A DNA stretch of 64,000 bases from Acinetobacter variabilis (GTDB lineage: Bacteria > Pseudomonadota > Gammaproteobacteria > Pseudomonadales > Moraxellaceae). The number at the start of each line of letters is the position of its first letter. Position 1 is the first letter of the stretch. Positions 7,212-13,476 of the stretch are shown here, one piece after another. The notes under the pieces were generated by a model. That model saw only the letters and a program-made list of their open reading frames with translations. It was not told the origin of the DNA and did no database searches. The stretch covers positions 856,681 through 920,680 of the forward strand of contig NZ_KB850113.1 in the NCBI RefSeq assembly GCF_000369625.1, read 5' to 3'. The position numbers were made by a program, and so were the translations under genes.

Positions 7212-7582
7212 AAGCAATAAAAATACCGTGTGAACATGACTTGCTAAGCAAGAACCACAATGTCTGGGCAGATGCTGTAATGAGATGCAAGCATGGCTCT
7301 GGTTATTGTGGCAGTGATGGTTATTGTCATGCTGATGGAAAGTGCTTTGCGGATCAGGAACTCACAAGAGAGCAGGCTATTTTAGAAGTAGATCGTTTGG
7401 CTCAGGAACTTCACCAGGCTAAGCAGGAAAATGACAATTTAAGAACTTCTTCTGCGAGCTTAATCAAGCAGCTTGAATTTGCATTAGAGCAGAACAAGAA
7501 GTCTGGAAAATCCGAGCGAGTTTTTGCAATTCGATATTGCATTGGTGAGATCAAGAAAGCCCTGCGAGGTGCTAATGACTAA
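7208..7582 (+). CDS. Cys-rich early phage protein with coiled coil
   Basis: This 124-aa protein has six Cys and several His in residues 8-46 (CEHD, CKHGSGYCGSDGYCHADGKC), probably one or two zinc sites. A coiled coil follows at about 55-100. Gene overlaps on both sides fit the early operon. Not assigned to a family. Confidence 0.55.
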   Translation: MKAIKIPCEHDLLSKNHNVWADAVMRCKHGSGYCGSDGYCHADGKCFADQELTREQAILEVDRLAQELHQAKQENDNLRTSSASLIKQLEFALEQNKKSGKSERVFAIRYCIGEIKKALRGAND

Positions 7583-8087
7583 TCTCCGTATCACCGCAGC
7601 ACAGGCACGAAAAGCCGGTATTGGTCCTCGATTTGGTGTAACAACCAAGTCGGGGAAAAAGAAATCCAATCCAGATCCAATGCCAAAGGTTCCGGCTCAT
7701 CTGGTCGAAGGGAAAGGATTTGGTGTGATGAATGATGAATTGCTTTGGTGTGAAGTTTTAATTACACCTCCTTCGGTGAATCACTATTGGATTCGTGGGG
7801 CAAACAAGACCAATCGATTAAGTAAGCGTGCAATCCACTTTATTGACGTTATGAAGCGTTTTATTGAGCCAGCAGGGTATCAGGGCAGAGTTCGCGTAAA
7901 GATCGAATACGCGCCACCTGATACGAAAATACGCGACATCGATAACATCGTGAAGCCCTGCTTTGATGCTTTATCGAAAGGTGGATTGATTCTGGATGAT
8001 TCTCAGGTGGATGAATTGCTTGTGAAGCGGTTGCCATCAGAAAAAGGCGGGAAGCTGATTATTCAAGTTGAAAAGTTAAGGGTTTGA
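7575..8087 (+). CDS. rusA: RusA-family Holliday junction resolvase
   Basis: This 170-aa endodeoxyribonuclease cuts Holliday junctions formed during phage recombination and replication. The RusA core occupies about residues 50-165. It includes PPSVNHYW near its start and the metal-binding Asp cluster in IRDIDNIVKPCFDAL, followed by DDSQVDEL. About 45 extra N-terminal residues are Lys/Pro-rich. The ATG at 7575 overlaps the previous gene by 8 nt; an upstream start at 7524 is less likely. Its place just before the late-control gene is common in lambdoid phages. Confidence 0.9.
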   Translation: MTNLRITAAQARKAGIGPRFGVTTKSGKKKSNPDPMPKVPAHLVEGKGFGVMNDELLWCEVLITPPSVNHYWIRGANKTNRLSKRAIHFIDVMKRFIEPAGYQGRVRVKIEYAPPDTKIRDIDNIVKPCFDALSKGGLILDDSQVDELLVKRLPSEKGGKLIIQVEKLRV

Positions 8088-8098
8088 GGGTGGATGGG

Positions 8099-8365
8099 AT
8101 GGAATTAGAGCAAATAGCATTATGGGTTTTGGTGTTGTCGATTGCATATCAATTTTTCTTGAACTGCATCGGTCTGGTTGACCCGCTGTATTACACGATA
8201 TATCGGGGCAAGCAGGTTAAAAAGCGCATGGAGTACCACGAAAACCAATACAACCAACTTAATCGTGGTGAAAAAGTCTGGATACATAAGATTGCATCGG
8301 CATGTGCTTTAGGTCTTCAGGGTCTGCTGATTTTTGCATTATTGAAAGCATTGAATGTGATTTAA
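8099..8365 (+). CDS. Small two-helix membrane protein
   Basis: The product is 88 aa, with ATG at 8099 preceded by a GAGGGTGG run; TTG or GTG starts lie a few codons upstream. Hydrophobic segments at about residues 4-24 and 68-86 flank a basic middle. Unknown. It sits between the resolvase and the late regulator in the early operon. Confidence 0.5.
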   Translation: MELEQIALWVLVLSIAYQFFLNCIGLVDPLYYTIYRGKQVKKRMEYHENQYNQLNRGEKVWIHKIASACALGLQGLLIFALLKALNVI

Positions 8366-8377
8366 GAGGGAATAGGG

Positions 8378-8929
8378 ATGAATGCGATGGTAGCTGAAAA
8401 GATGACAAACATTGAATGGTTGGGGCAGCAGTTAAGAGCAAAGACTGCGAATTATGAAGCAGATACACCACCAACAAATGAAATCCCTGTCAATTGGGAA
8501 GATCGCTGTGGTGCAATTGCTCTGATGCCAAATGACGAAACCAAGGCTTATGCGTCAATTTTGGTATGGGGTGATTACCGGGACAATACAGATAATTATT
8601 CCGTGGTCACAAAATACATTTCTGATTATTTGTGGCGCATGGTGCAGGAGGAAATGGATAAGCAGCGTGAAAGTTTTGATATGCAGCAATTCTGCAAACA
8701 CATTGCACGTATGGAGCTGTTCTATTCATTGCGTCCAAAGCTGCGTGAATATCACACATTGAAAGGCCGCTTGGTATTTTCAGGAATTGATTATATTGAG
8801 CCAAATACTTACTCGAAGCGCTATGCATGGTTAGGCAATGCGGTTGAATTGCTACTCAATGAATTGCGTGATGAGGTGGAACATTACGCAGGAGAATATC
8901 GGAAAAATTTAAGGAAAACGAATATTTGA
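8378..8929 (+). CDS. Probable late-gene antiterminator, Q-like by position
   Basis: This 183-aa soluble protein has no motif I can name. Three positional facts point to a Q role. It follows rusA at the end of the early operon. A consensus-like promoter begins inside its stop codon (TTGACA at 8926-8931). The transcript from that promoter meets a terminator within about 65 nt and six more before the packaging genes. Lambda Q and its analogues act at exactly such a promoter. Q families are diverse, so lack of visible similarity does not exclude it. It could be another late activator. Confidence 0.5.
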   Translation: MNAMVAEKMTNIEWLGQQLRAKTANYEADTPPTNEIPVNWEDRCGAIALMPNDETKAYASILVWGDYRDNTDNYSVVTKYISDYLWRMVQEEMDKQRESFDMQQFCKHIARMELFYSLRPKLREYHTLKGRLVFSGIDYIEPNTYSKRYAWLGNAVELLLNELRDEVEHYAGEYRKNLRKTNI

Positions 8930-8955
8930 CATCCTATATGGACGCAAGGTATAGT
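8926..8955 (+). promoter_or_regulatory. Late promoter, pR'-like
   Basis: TTGACA (8926-8931) and TATAGT (8950-8955) are spaced by 18 bp. This is the best sigma70 match in the prophage and overlaps the stop of the Q-position gene. Transcription would begin near 8962. Confidence 0.7.
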
Positions 8956-8961
8956 TTATCT

Positions 8962-9027
8962 ATACTGGTCGTATTACGGTTCAACCGAGACCAAGTCATT
9001 AAAGCTCATCGAAAGGTGGGCTTTTTT
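8962..9027 (+). ncRNA. Short structured leader RNA ending in terminator T1
   Basis: From the predicted start near 8962 to the U-run at 9027, about 65 nt would fold as two hairpins. TGGTC/GACCA (8966-8993) encloses CGTATTACGG and CGGTTCAACCG. A 10-bp terminator stem follows (AAAGCTCATC/GGTGGGCTTT, GAAA loop). It resembles the short RNA made from lambda pR' when Q is absent. Confidence 0.5.
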
Positions 9028-9087
9028 GACATTATTTATTCATAAAATTAAGTGATAATGCCTTTTTGTTTTTGAGCTCTAATTGAA

Positions 9088-9324
9088 ATGGCGATTTTAA
9101 CTGTTAAAAAACTAGAAGATACTCTCTGTAAATTAGTGACTGAAGGCGAAAAGCCTGTAAAGATTTTATTAGGCTATAAAGCGTATGGCGAGCTAATGAA
9201 TGATCGTAGTTTTTTTGAGGAAGTGGCTGGCTCGGCAATGGATCCAAACAAACGAAAATATAAAAATATTAAAATTAAGGTCACTCAAGACGAATACCAG
9301 TTTAACGTGAAATGTCAAAAATAG
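9088..9324 (+). CDS. 78-aa leader-region phage protein, unknown
   Basis: The product is 78 aa and basic, with a Lys-rich C-terminal half. No strong Shine-Dalgarno sequence precedes the ATG. It lies between terminators T1 and T2 of the late leader. Fold unknown; the pattern of alternating strands and helices looks compact. Confidence 0.5.
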   Translation: MAILTVKKLEDTLCKLVTEGEKPVKILLGYKAYGELMNDRSFFEEVAGSAMDPNKRKYKNIKIKVTQDEYQFNVKCQK

Positions 9325-9339
9325 GTTTAAGCATCAAGG

Positions 9340-9366
9340 AAAGCTCGCCAAATGGTGGGCTTTTTT
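9340..9366 (+). terminator. Late-leader terminator T2
   Basis: The stem AAAGCTCGCC/GGTGGGCTTT with an AAAT loop is followed by a T-run. It is nearly the same stem as T1 at 9001-9027. Confidence 0.8.
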
Positions 9367-9657
9367 GTTGTCTAAAATTTCTTAAACCTGACTCATTGGT
9401 GACCTTATGAAATAACGTTAGCCATTAGGTAACTTGGATTTGTGACGTTGTGCACTAATTTGCTCAACTATCAGCACAAACGGTGTGATGCAGAAACCAG
9501 CCGTATAAGTGGTTTGAATCCAGCATGATTTAGTCACGTGCTGAGTGGGCCTAAGAGAAATACTAGATCTGGGATGACAACCCGACCCATACAGAACGAA
9601 AGTTAAGAAGTCAGATTGATAGCCCATTTCGAGATGATGGATTAATGAGTAGCGTCT
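9367..9657. other. Non-coding leader segment before the tRNA
   Basis: No supported gene. A T-arm-like GGTTTGAATCC near 9514-9524 hints at a decayed tRNA, but no full cloverleaf can be drawn. Confidence 0.4.
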
Positions 9658-9681
9658 AGCCCCGCGGAGAGGGCTTTTCTT
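9658..9681 (+). terminator. Late-leader hairpin T3
   Basis: The short stem AGCCC/GGGCT is followed by TTTCTT directly before the tRNA. Weak terminator or processing signal. Confidence 0.5.
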
Positions 9682-9684
9682 AAT

Positions 9685-9759
9685 GCGTCATTAGCTCAAC
9701 TGGTAGAGCATCGGTCTCCAAAATCGGTGGTGTGGGTTCGAGTCCTGCATGGCGTGCCA
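9685..9759 (+). tRNA. Phage-encoded tRNA-Trp (CCA anticodon)
   Basis: A 75-nt cloverleaf can be drawn by hand. The acceptor is GCGTCAT/ATGGCGT (two G-U pairs), discriminator G, with 3' CCA encoded. The D stem is GCTC/GAGC. The anticodon stem TCGGT/ATCGG bears the loop CTCCAAA with anticodon CCA. The T stem GTGGG/CCTGC bears loop TTCGAGT. Position 24 is G, so the classical UGA-suppressor change is absent. It lies in the late leader between terminators. Confidence 0.85.
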
Positions 9760-9945
9760 GATAGACAAGATTGATTATTAAGTGATCTTTTTGAGTAAAT
9801 GATGATCAAGTTATTAATAAATATAACTTAATTATTACGTGTTAAAACATTCTGCATATATTTCTTATACTTAGTTGTGATGAGCAAATGATATCTTGTG
9901 TTCATTCCTAGAACCTTACGAAAACAAATAAAAGATGATTTAAAT
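9760..9945. other. AT-rich leader segment after the tRNA
   Basis: No gene or clear signal seen. Confidence 0.4.
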
Positions 9946-9984
9946 CCTGCCTGTTTAGCCCTCCAGCTAAGCAGGTTTTTTATT
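9946..9984 (+). terminator. Late-leader terminator T4
   Basis: The two-part stem CCTGC/GCAGG plus TTAGC/GCTAA, with a 4-nt bulge, is followed by TTTTTTATTT. Confidence 0.75.
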
Positions 9985-10081
9985 TGAAAGTAAAAGTTAA
10001 TAACATGGTCTTGTATATAATATTTTAAAGTATATAATTCAGCCCAGATTCTATCGCTGTAGTTTCTTTTTCAAGTTTCTG

Positions 10082-10112
10082 CCTCCTTTTCCCATAAAGG
10101 AGGTATTTTTTT
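10082..10112 (+). terminator. Late-leader terminator T5
   Basis: The stem CCTCCTTT/AAAGGAGG is followed by a run of seven T, just upstream of the 37-aa ORF. Confidence 0.8.
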
Positions 10113-10126
10113 GTCTGGAGAAAAGC

Positions 10127-10240
10127 ATGCTCCGATTCTTAATGTGTTTATTCGGTCTACACGGTGCGACTGAGATCGACTACACGGTTGATGATGAAGA
10201 AATCAAGGTGTGTCGTGATTGTTTGAAAGAAGTTAAATAA
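10127..10240 (+). CDS. 37-aa phage miniprotein
   Basis: The ATG at 10127 follows GGAG, and the frame ends at TAA 10238-10240. The product has a hydrophobic start (MLRFLMCLFGLHG), then an acidic stretch, then a CRDC pair near the end. With Cys7 and His12 upstream, a tiny metal-binding knuckle is possible. Small proteins starting MCLFGxH are common in Acinetobacter phages, as I recall, but no function is known. Confidence 0.55.
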   Translation: MLRFLMCLFGLHGATEIDYTVDDEEIKVCRDCLKEVK

Positions 10241-10332
10241 CAATCACTCAAGCAAAGAGCTGTTTCATAAAGCTGCAATATTTAAGCAATATAGTTGCTC
10301 TGCAAAAGAAGAAAGACGTTGTGATGCAAGTC

Positions 10333-10371
10333 AAGCCCGTTTAATTGGAGAGAGTTAAGCGGGCTTTTTTA
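10333..10371 (+). terminator. Late-leader terminator T6
   Basis: A 12-bp stem (AAGCCCGTTTAA/TTAAGCGGGCTT, one G-U) is followed by a T-run. Confidence 0.85.
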
Positions 10372-10382
10372 TTTCAAAATCG

Positions 10383-10437
10383 CCGGACGTATTACGGCAA
10401 ACAAAGCCCCTCGCATTCTAGATGTTGAGGGGTTTTT
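10383..10437 (+). terminator. Late-leader terminator T7 with preceding CGTATTACGG hairpin
   Basis: GCCG/CGGC (10383-10398) encloses GACGTATTA. Then CCCCTC/GAGGGG (10407-10432) is followed by TTTTTC. The decamer CGTATTACGG (10388-10397) also occurs at 8970-8979, just upstream of T1. Confidence 0.75.
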
Positions 10438-10458
10438 CTTTTCTTATTGGTGGTACTC

Positions 10459-10632
10459 ATGACAGACAAAGTACAAGCTAAACAAGACTTAGAATTTTGC
10501 AGTGCTGAGCTGTCTAAGTATCAGAACCTCAGTAGATCGGGATTGACACGAAATGAGCTACTGGCAATTGACGGCATCATGATTAAGCTGAAAGAGCGTA
10601 TTAAGAATTTGCGTGAAGCGCTGTATGCGTGA
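10459..10632 (+). CDS. 57-aa helical phage protein
   Basis: The product is 57 aa from ATG at 10459; a GTG at 10447 is also open. It is predicted as two helices (KVQAKQDLEFCSAELSKYQ; IMIKLKERIKNLREAL), probably a helical hairpin. It overlaps the HNH gene. Unknown role. Confidence 0.5.
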   Translation: MTDKVQAKQDLEFCSAELSKYQNLSRSGLTRNELLAIDGIMIKLKERIKNLREALYA

Positions 10633-10900
10633 TGCAAAGCGATTAGCAGCAATCAGAAAGCTGCCATGTATTCGATGCGGTAATCCCAATAGCCAGGCTG
10701 CTCATTCAAATAATGCTAAGCATGGTAAGGGCAGGTCGATCAAAAGTTCAGATCAGTTCACTGTTCCTTTATGCCATTCCTGTCATTTCCAGTTTGATAC
10801 CTTTCAATTGGGTAATCGGGCAGAGAGTGAAGCAATGTTTGATCAGTGGTTGGTGAAAGTGAATCGGATGTTGGTAGTGGAAGATAAAGAGGTGTTTTGA
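10613..10900 (+). CDS. Small HNH-type nuclease-like protein
   Basis: This 95-aa protein has CIRCG at about residues 19-23, AAHSN at 29-33, and PLCHSCHFQFD at 52-62. That is a zinc-bound HNH/beta-beta-alpha metal layout close to the Ref-type phage nucleases. The start is GTG 10613, with ATG 10625 as the alternative. Small HNH proteins near terminase genes can help packaging, while Ref acts in RecA-dependent cutting. Either is possible here. Confidence 0.65.
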   Translation: MKRCMRDAKRLAAIRKLPCIRCGNPNSQAAHSNNAKHGKGRSIKSSDQFTVPLCHSCHFQFDTFQLGNRAESEAMFDQWLVKVNRMLVVEDKEVF

Positions 10901-11127
10901 TGAAGTGGATTAGTATCAAAAAGCAAAAGCCTGAAATTATTATTGAAGATGGTCGGGTGACGGGTTGGAGTGAACCTGTTTTAACGGTGGAATCAGGAGG
11001 CGATGAGGACCCGGAAGTTCAGCGTTATTGCAAAGGTGGGCGTGGCGACCTAACAACCGAATACTGGTCTGGCTTCACATCAAATGCAACGCACTGGATG
11101 CCAATACCAAAACTACCAAAGAAGTAA
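10900..11127 (+). CDS. DUF551-like phage protein
   Basis: This 75-aa protein starts with MKWISIKKQKP and ends HWMPIPKLPKK. These are the W-x-x-(K/x)xxxP and (T)HW(M/x)PIPxxP marks of the DUF551 family found in many phages. The middle is polar. The ATG at 10900 overlaps the upstream stop by one base. Function unknown. Confidence 0.75.
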   Translation: MKWISIKKQKPEIIIEDGRVTGWSEPVLTVESGGDEDPEVQRYCKGGRGDLTTEYWSGFTSNATHWMPIPKLPKK

Positions 11128-11144
11128 TTTAGTGGAGATAGGAA

Positions 11145-11633
11145 ATGCAAAAAGCCGTGTTTCCTATCCAATCGCATGCCGACATCACTAAAGCCATTAA
11201 CTACATGCATACCCACTACAACCAAGCGATTAATGAGGGTAAGCCGTTGGTGGTGAGGATCAATCAAACACCAGATGAGCGGTCAGCAGCGCAGAATAGG
11301 CTTTACTGGAAATGGATTGGTGAGATTAGAAGAAAGATTGGTCAGGATGAAGATTCACTCCATTACGAGTTCAAGAAGAAGTTTCTGATTTATATCTATC
11401 GTCGAGATGACCAGCAGTTTGGTGAAATGTGTCATGCCATTGCCAAGGTAAAGCAAACCGAACCAGATGAGTATAAGGCTATCGGTGAACAGGTCATCAG
11501 GCTTTGCAGTACAACCAAGGCGACAGTTAAGCAAATGACCGAGTATTTGAATTATGTGCATGACTTTGCTGTGACTCAGTTGCATGTGCATTTGACTGTG
11601 CCGGATGATTTGAAGTGGTGTTATCAGGAGTAA
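11145..11633 (+). CDS. ninB: NinB-type recombination protein
   Basis: The product is 162 aa. Residues 35-60 include KPLVVRINQTPDERSAAQNRLYWKWIGEI, the typical NinB/Orf start in which RS.(E/A)QN(R/K).(Y/F)W stands out. The C-terminal half is helical. Lambda Orf/NinB binds single-stranded DNA and replaces RecFOR functions in phage recombination. Here it sits next to terminase rather than in a nin region of the early operon. Confidence 0.85.
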   Translation: MQKAVFPIQSHADITKAINYMHTHYNQAINEGKPLVVRINQTPDERSAAQNRLYWKWIGEIRRKIGQDEDSLHYEFKKKFLIYIYRRDDQQFGEMCHAIAKVKQTEPDEYKAIGEQVIRLCSTTKATVKQMTEYLNYVHDFAVTQLHVHLTVPDDLKWCYQE

Positions 11634-11637
11634 AGAT

Positions 11638-12063
11638 ATGGCGAACCTAACGCCTAAACAGCAGCGGTTTGTCGAAGAATATCTGATAGACCTAAATGCA
11701 ACGCAAGCCGCGATTCGTGCGGGGTATAGCGAAAAGACGGCAAGAGACATTGGTTGTGAAAACCTAGCAAAACCCAACATTGCAAAAGCCATTGCCGAGG
11801 CTCAGGAAAAACTCTCAAATAAAGCTCAGGTCACTGTTGAAATGGTCGTGAATGGCTTACTTAAAGAAGCTCAAGACTATGCAGAAGGCTCTACACAATC
11901 AGCACGTGTTTCTGCTTGGGCGCATCTTGGCAAGCACTTGGGTATGTTTACCGAGAAAGTGCAACACTCTGGTCCTGATGGTGGTCCTGTTCAAGTTGCA
12001 ACAAAGGCAACACTTACAATTAAAGTGGTGAAACCTGATGGAGATAGAACTAAGTGTGATTGA
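11638..12063 (+). CDS. terS: Terminase small subunit
   Basis: This 141-aa Terminase_2/XtmA-type protein starts with LTPKQQRFVEEYLIDLNATQAAIRAGYSEKTA, split as a helix-turn-helix with the NATQAAIRAGYS signature (residues about 19-31). It recognises the packaging site and recruits TerL. The C-terminal tail is short and basic. It overlaps the large subunit by 26 nt. Confidence 0.92.
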   Translation: MANLTPKQQRFVEEYLIDLNATQAAIRAGYSEKTARDIGCENLAKPNIAKAIAEAQEKLSNKAQVTVEMVVNGLLKEAQDYAEGSTQSARVSAWAHLGKHLGMFTEKVQHSGPDGGPVQVATKATLTIKVVKPDGDRTKCD

Positions 12064-13459
12064 GGCTTTTGTGCCTTTGTATTCACCTAAACGTATCAAG
12101 TCATTCTTTGGTGGTCGTGGTGCAGCAAAGTCGCAAGAAGTGGCTAAGCATTTAGTTTATAAAGTGGCTTTCTTTGGTGAAAAATGGGTGTGTGCTCGTG
12201 AGTTTCAAAACTCTATCGAGGATTCAAGCTACTCACTACTTGTTCACAAGATATATGAACTCGGAATTGAGGATCAATTCGAGATTCAGGCAACTAAAAT
12301 CCTGCACAAAAATAATGGTGGTAAGTTCGATTTTGTAGGTCTTGCTCGAAACATTATGTCGTTTAAATCAAAGTTTGGTTATAACGGCATGTGGGTTGAA
12401 GAGGCGGAAACTGTTTCTAAGCTTAGTTGGGACACTTTGATTCCTACGATCCGTGAAGAAGATTCTGAAATCATCGCCACTTGGAACACTGGTGACACTG
12501 GAAGTCATACCTATCAATTGCTAGCAGCGCCTTACATTGATGAAATCAATCAGAATGGCTTTTATGAAGATGAATATATCTACACAGCAAAAGTCTGTTA
12601 TTGGCACAACCCCTACTTTGCAGACCCATTAAAAACAGAAATGGAACGCTGTAAGTCGACCAATTACAAAGAATATTTAAACATCTGGTGTGGTGAGCCT
12701 AGAACAGCCTTTGATGACTCAATCATTGAGTCTGAGTGGGTGGACGCTGCCATTGATGCACATTTAAAGCTTCAACACTTACAGCCACGTGGCGAGCTGG
12801 TAACAGCATTCGATCCAGCCGATGAGGGCAAGGATTCTAAAGCTATTGCGTTTAGGCATGGCTCAGTTGTTTTGGGTGTTAAGCAAAAAAAAGATGGTGA
12901 TATTGATGATGCTATCGCTTGGGCATTTGATGAGGCATTTGAGAACCGCTCTGAAATCCTTGTTTACGACTCTGTTGGTGTAGGTGCTGGTGTCAAGGTC
13001 GGGCTAAAAGAGCGTATAGCAAATAAATCAATCATTGTTCATGGTTTTGGTGGTGGTGATAAGCCAACACCAGGTATCTACAAGGATGACAAAGCCAATC
13101 AGGATGTGTTTTTAAATAAGCGCGCTCAATATTGGTGGTTGCTTCGAGATCGTTTTGAGAATACTTATAAGGCTGTTGTAAAGGGTGAATATATAGACCC
13201 ACGACTACTGATTAGTATTTCATCTGCAAGCATGGATAAAAAAGATTTAGAGCAACTTAAATCAGAGCTAATCAGACAGCAACGAAAAAGAACATCAGGC
13301 TCAAGATTAATTCAGTTGGTCAGTAAAGCGGAAATGAAAAAACAAGGTATTCCATCGCCAAACATGGCTGATGCTTTATCTATGTGTTTCGCTGTTGATG
13401 ACATACCAAAACAAAATACACCAATAATCAACCCAATCCCAACCGTCAATCGTTGGTAA
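12038..13459 (+). CDS. terL: Terminase large subunit
   Basis: This 473-aa packaging motor is of the PBSX/Terminase_3 type. Walker A is GGRGAAKS (25-32) and the Walker B-like motif is GMWVEEAE. A C-terminal RNase H-like nuclease has Asp residues in TAFDPADEG (about 246) and LVYDSVGVG (about 301). It translocates DNA into the prohead and cuts concatemers. A homologue of this class with P22-like head genes is a mosaic combination. Confidence 0.95.
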   Translation: MEIELSVIEAFVPLYSPKRIKSFFGGRGAAKSQEVAKHLVYKVAFFGEKWVCAREFQNSIEDSSYSLLVHKIYELGIEDQFEIQATKILHKNNGGKFDFVGLARNIMSFKSKFGYNGMWVEEAETVSKLSWDTLIPTIREEDSEIIATWNTGDTGSHTYQLLAAPYIDEINQNGFYEDEYIYTAKVCYWHNPYFADPLKTEMERCKSTNYKEYLNIWCGEPRTAFDDSIIESEWVDAAIDAHLKLQHLQPRGELVTAFDPADEGKDSKAIAFRHGSVVLGVKQKKDGDIDDAIAWAFDEAFENRSEILVYDSVGVGAGVKVGLKERIANKSIIVHGFGGGDKPTPGIYKDDKANQDVFLNKRAQYWWLLRDRFENTYKAVVKGEYIDPRLLISISSASMDKKDLEQLKSELIRQQRKRTSGSRLIQLVSKAEMKKQGIPSPNMADALSMCFAVDDIPKQNTPIINPIPTVNRW

Positions 13460-13476
13460 TCAAATGGAGTCAAGTC

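Noticed and set aside
9430..9560. Possible second tRNA near a GGTTTGAATCC box
   Set aside because: No paired acceptor or anticodon stem could be drawn, so it is at most a decayed copy.
9418..9627. 69-codon minus-strand ORF in the late leader
   Set aside because: It opposes the late transcript, has no ribosome site and lies between terminators.
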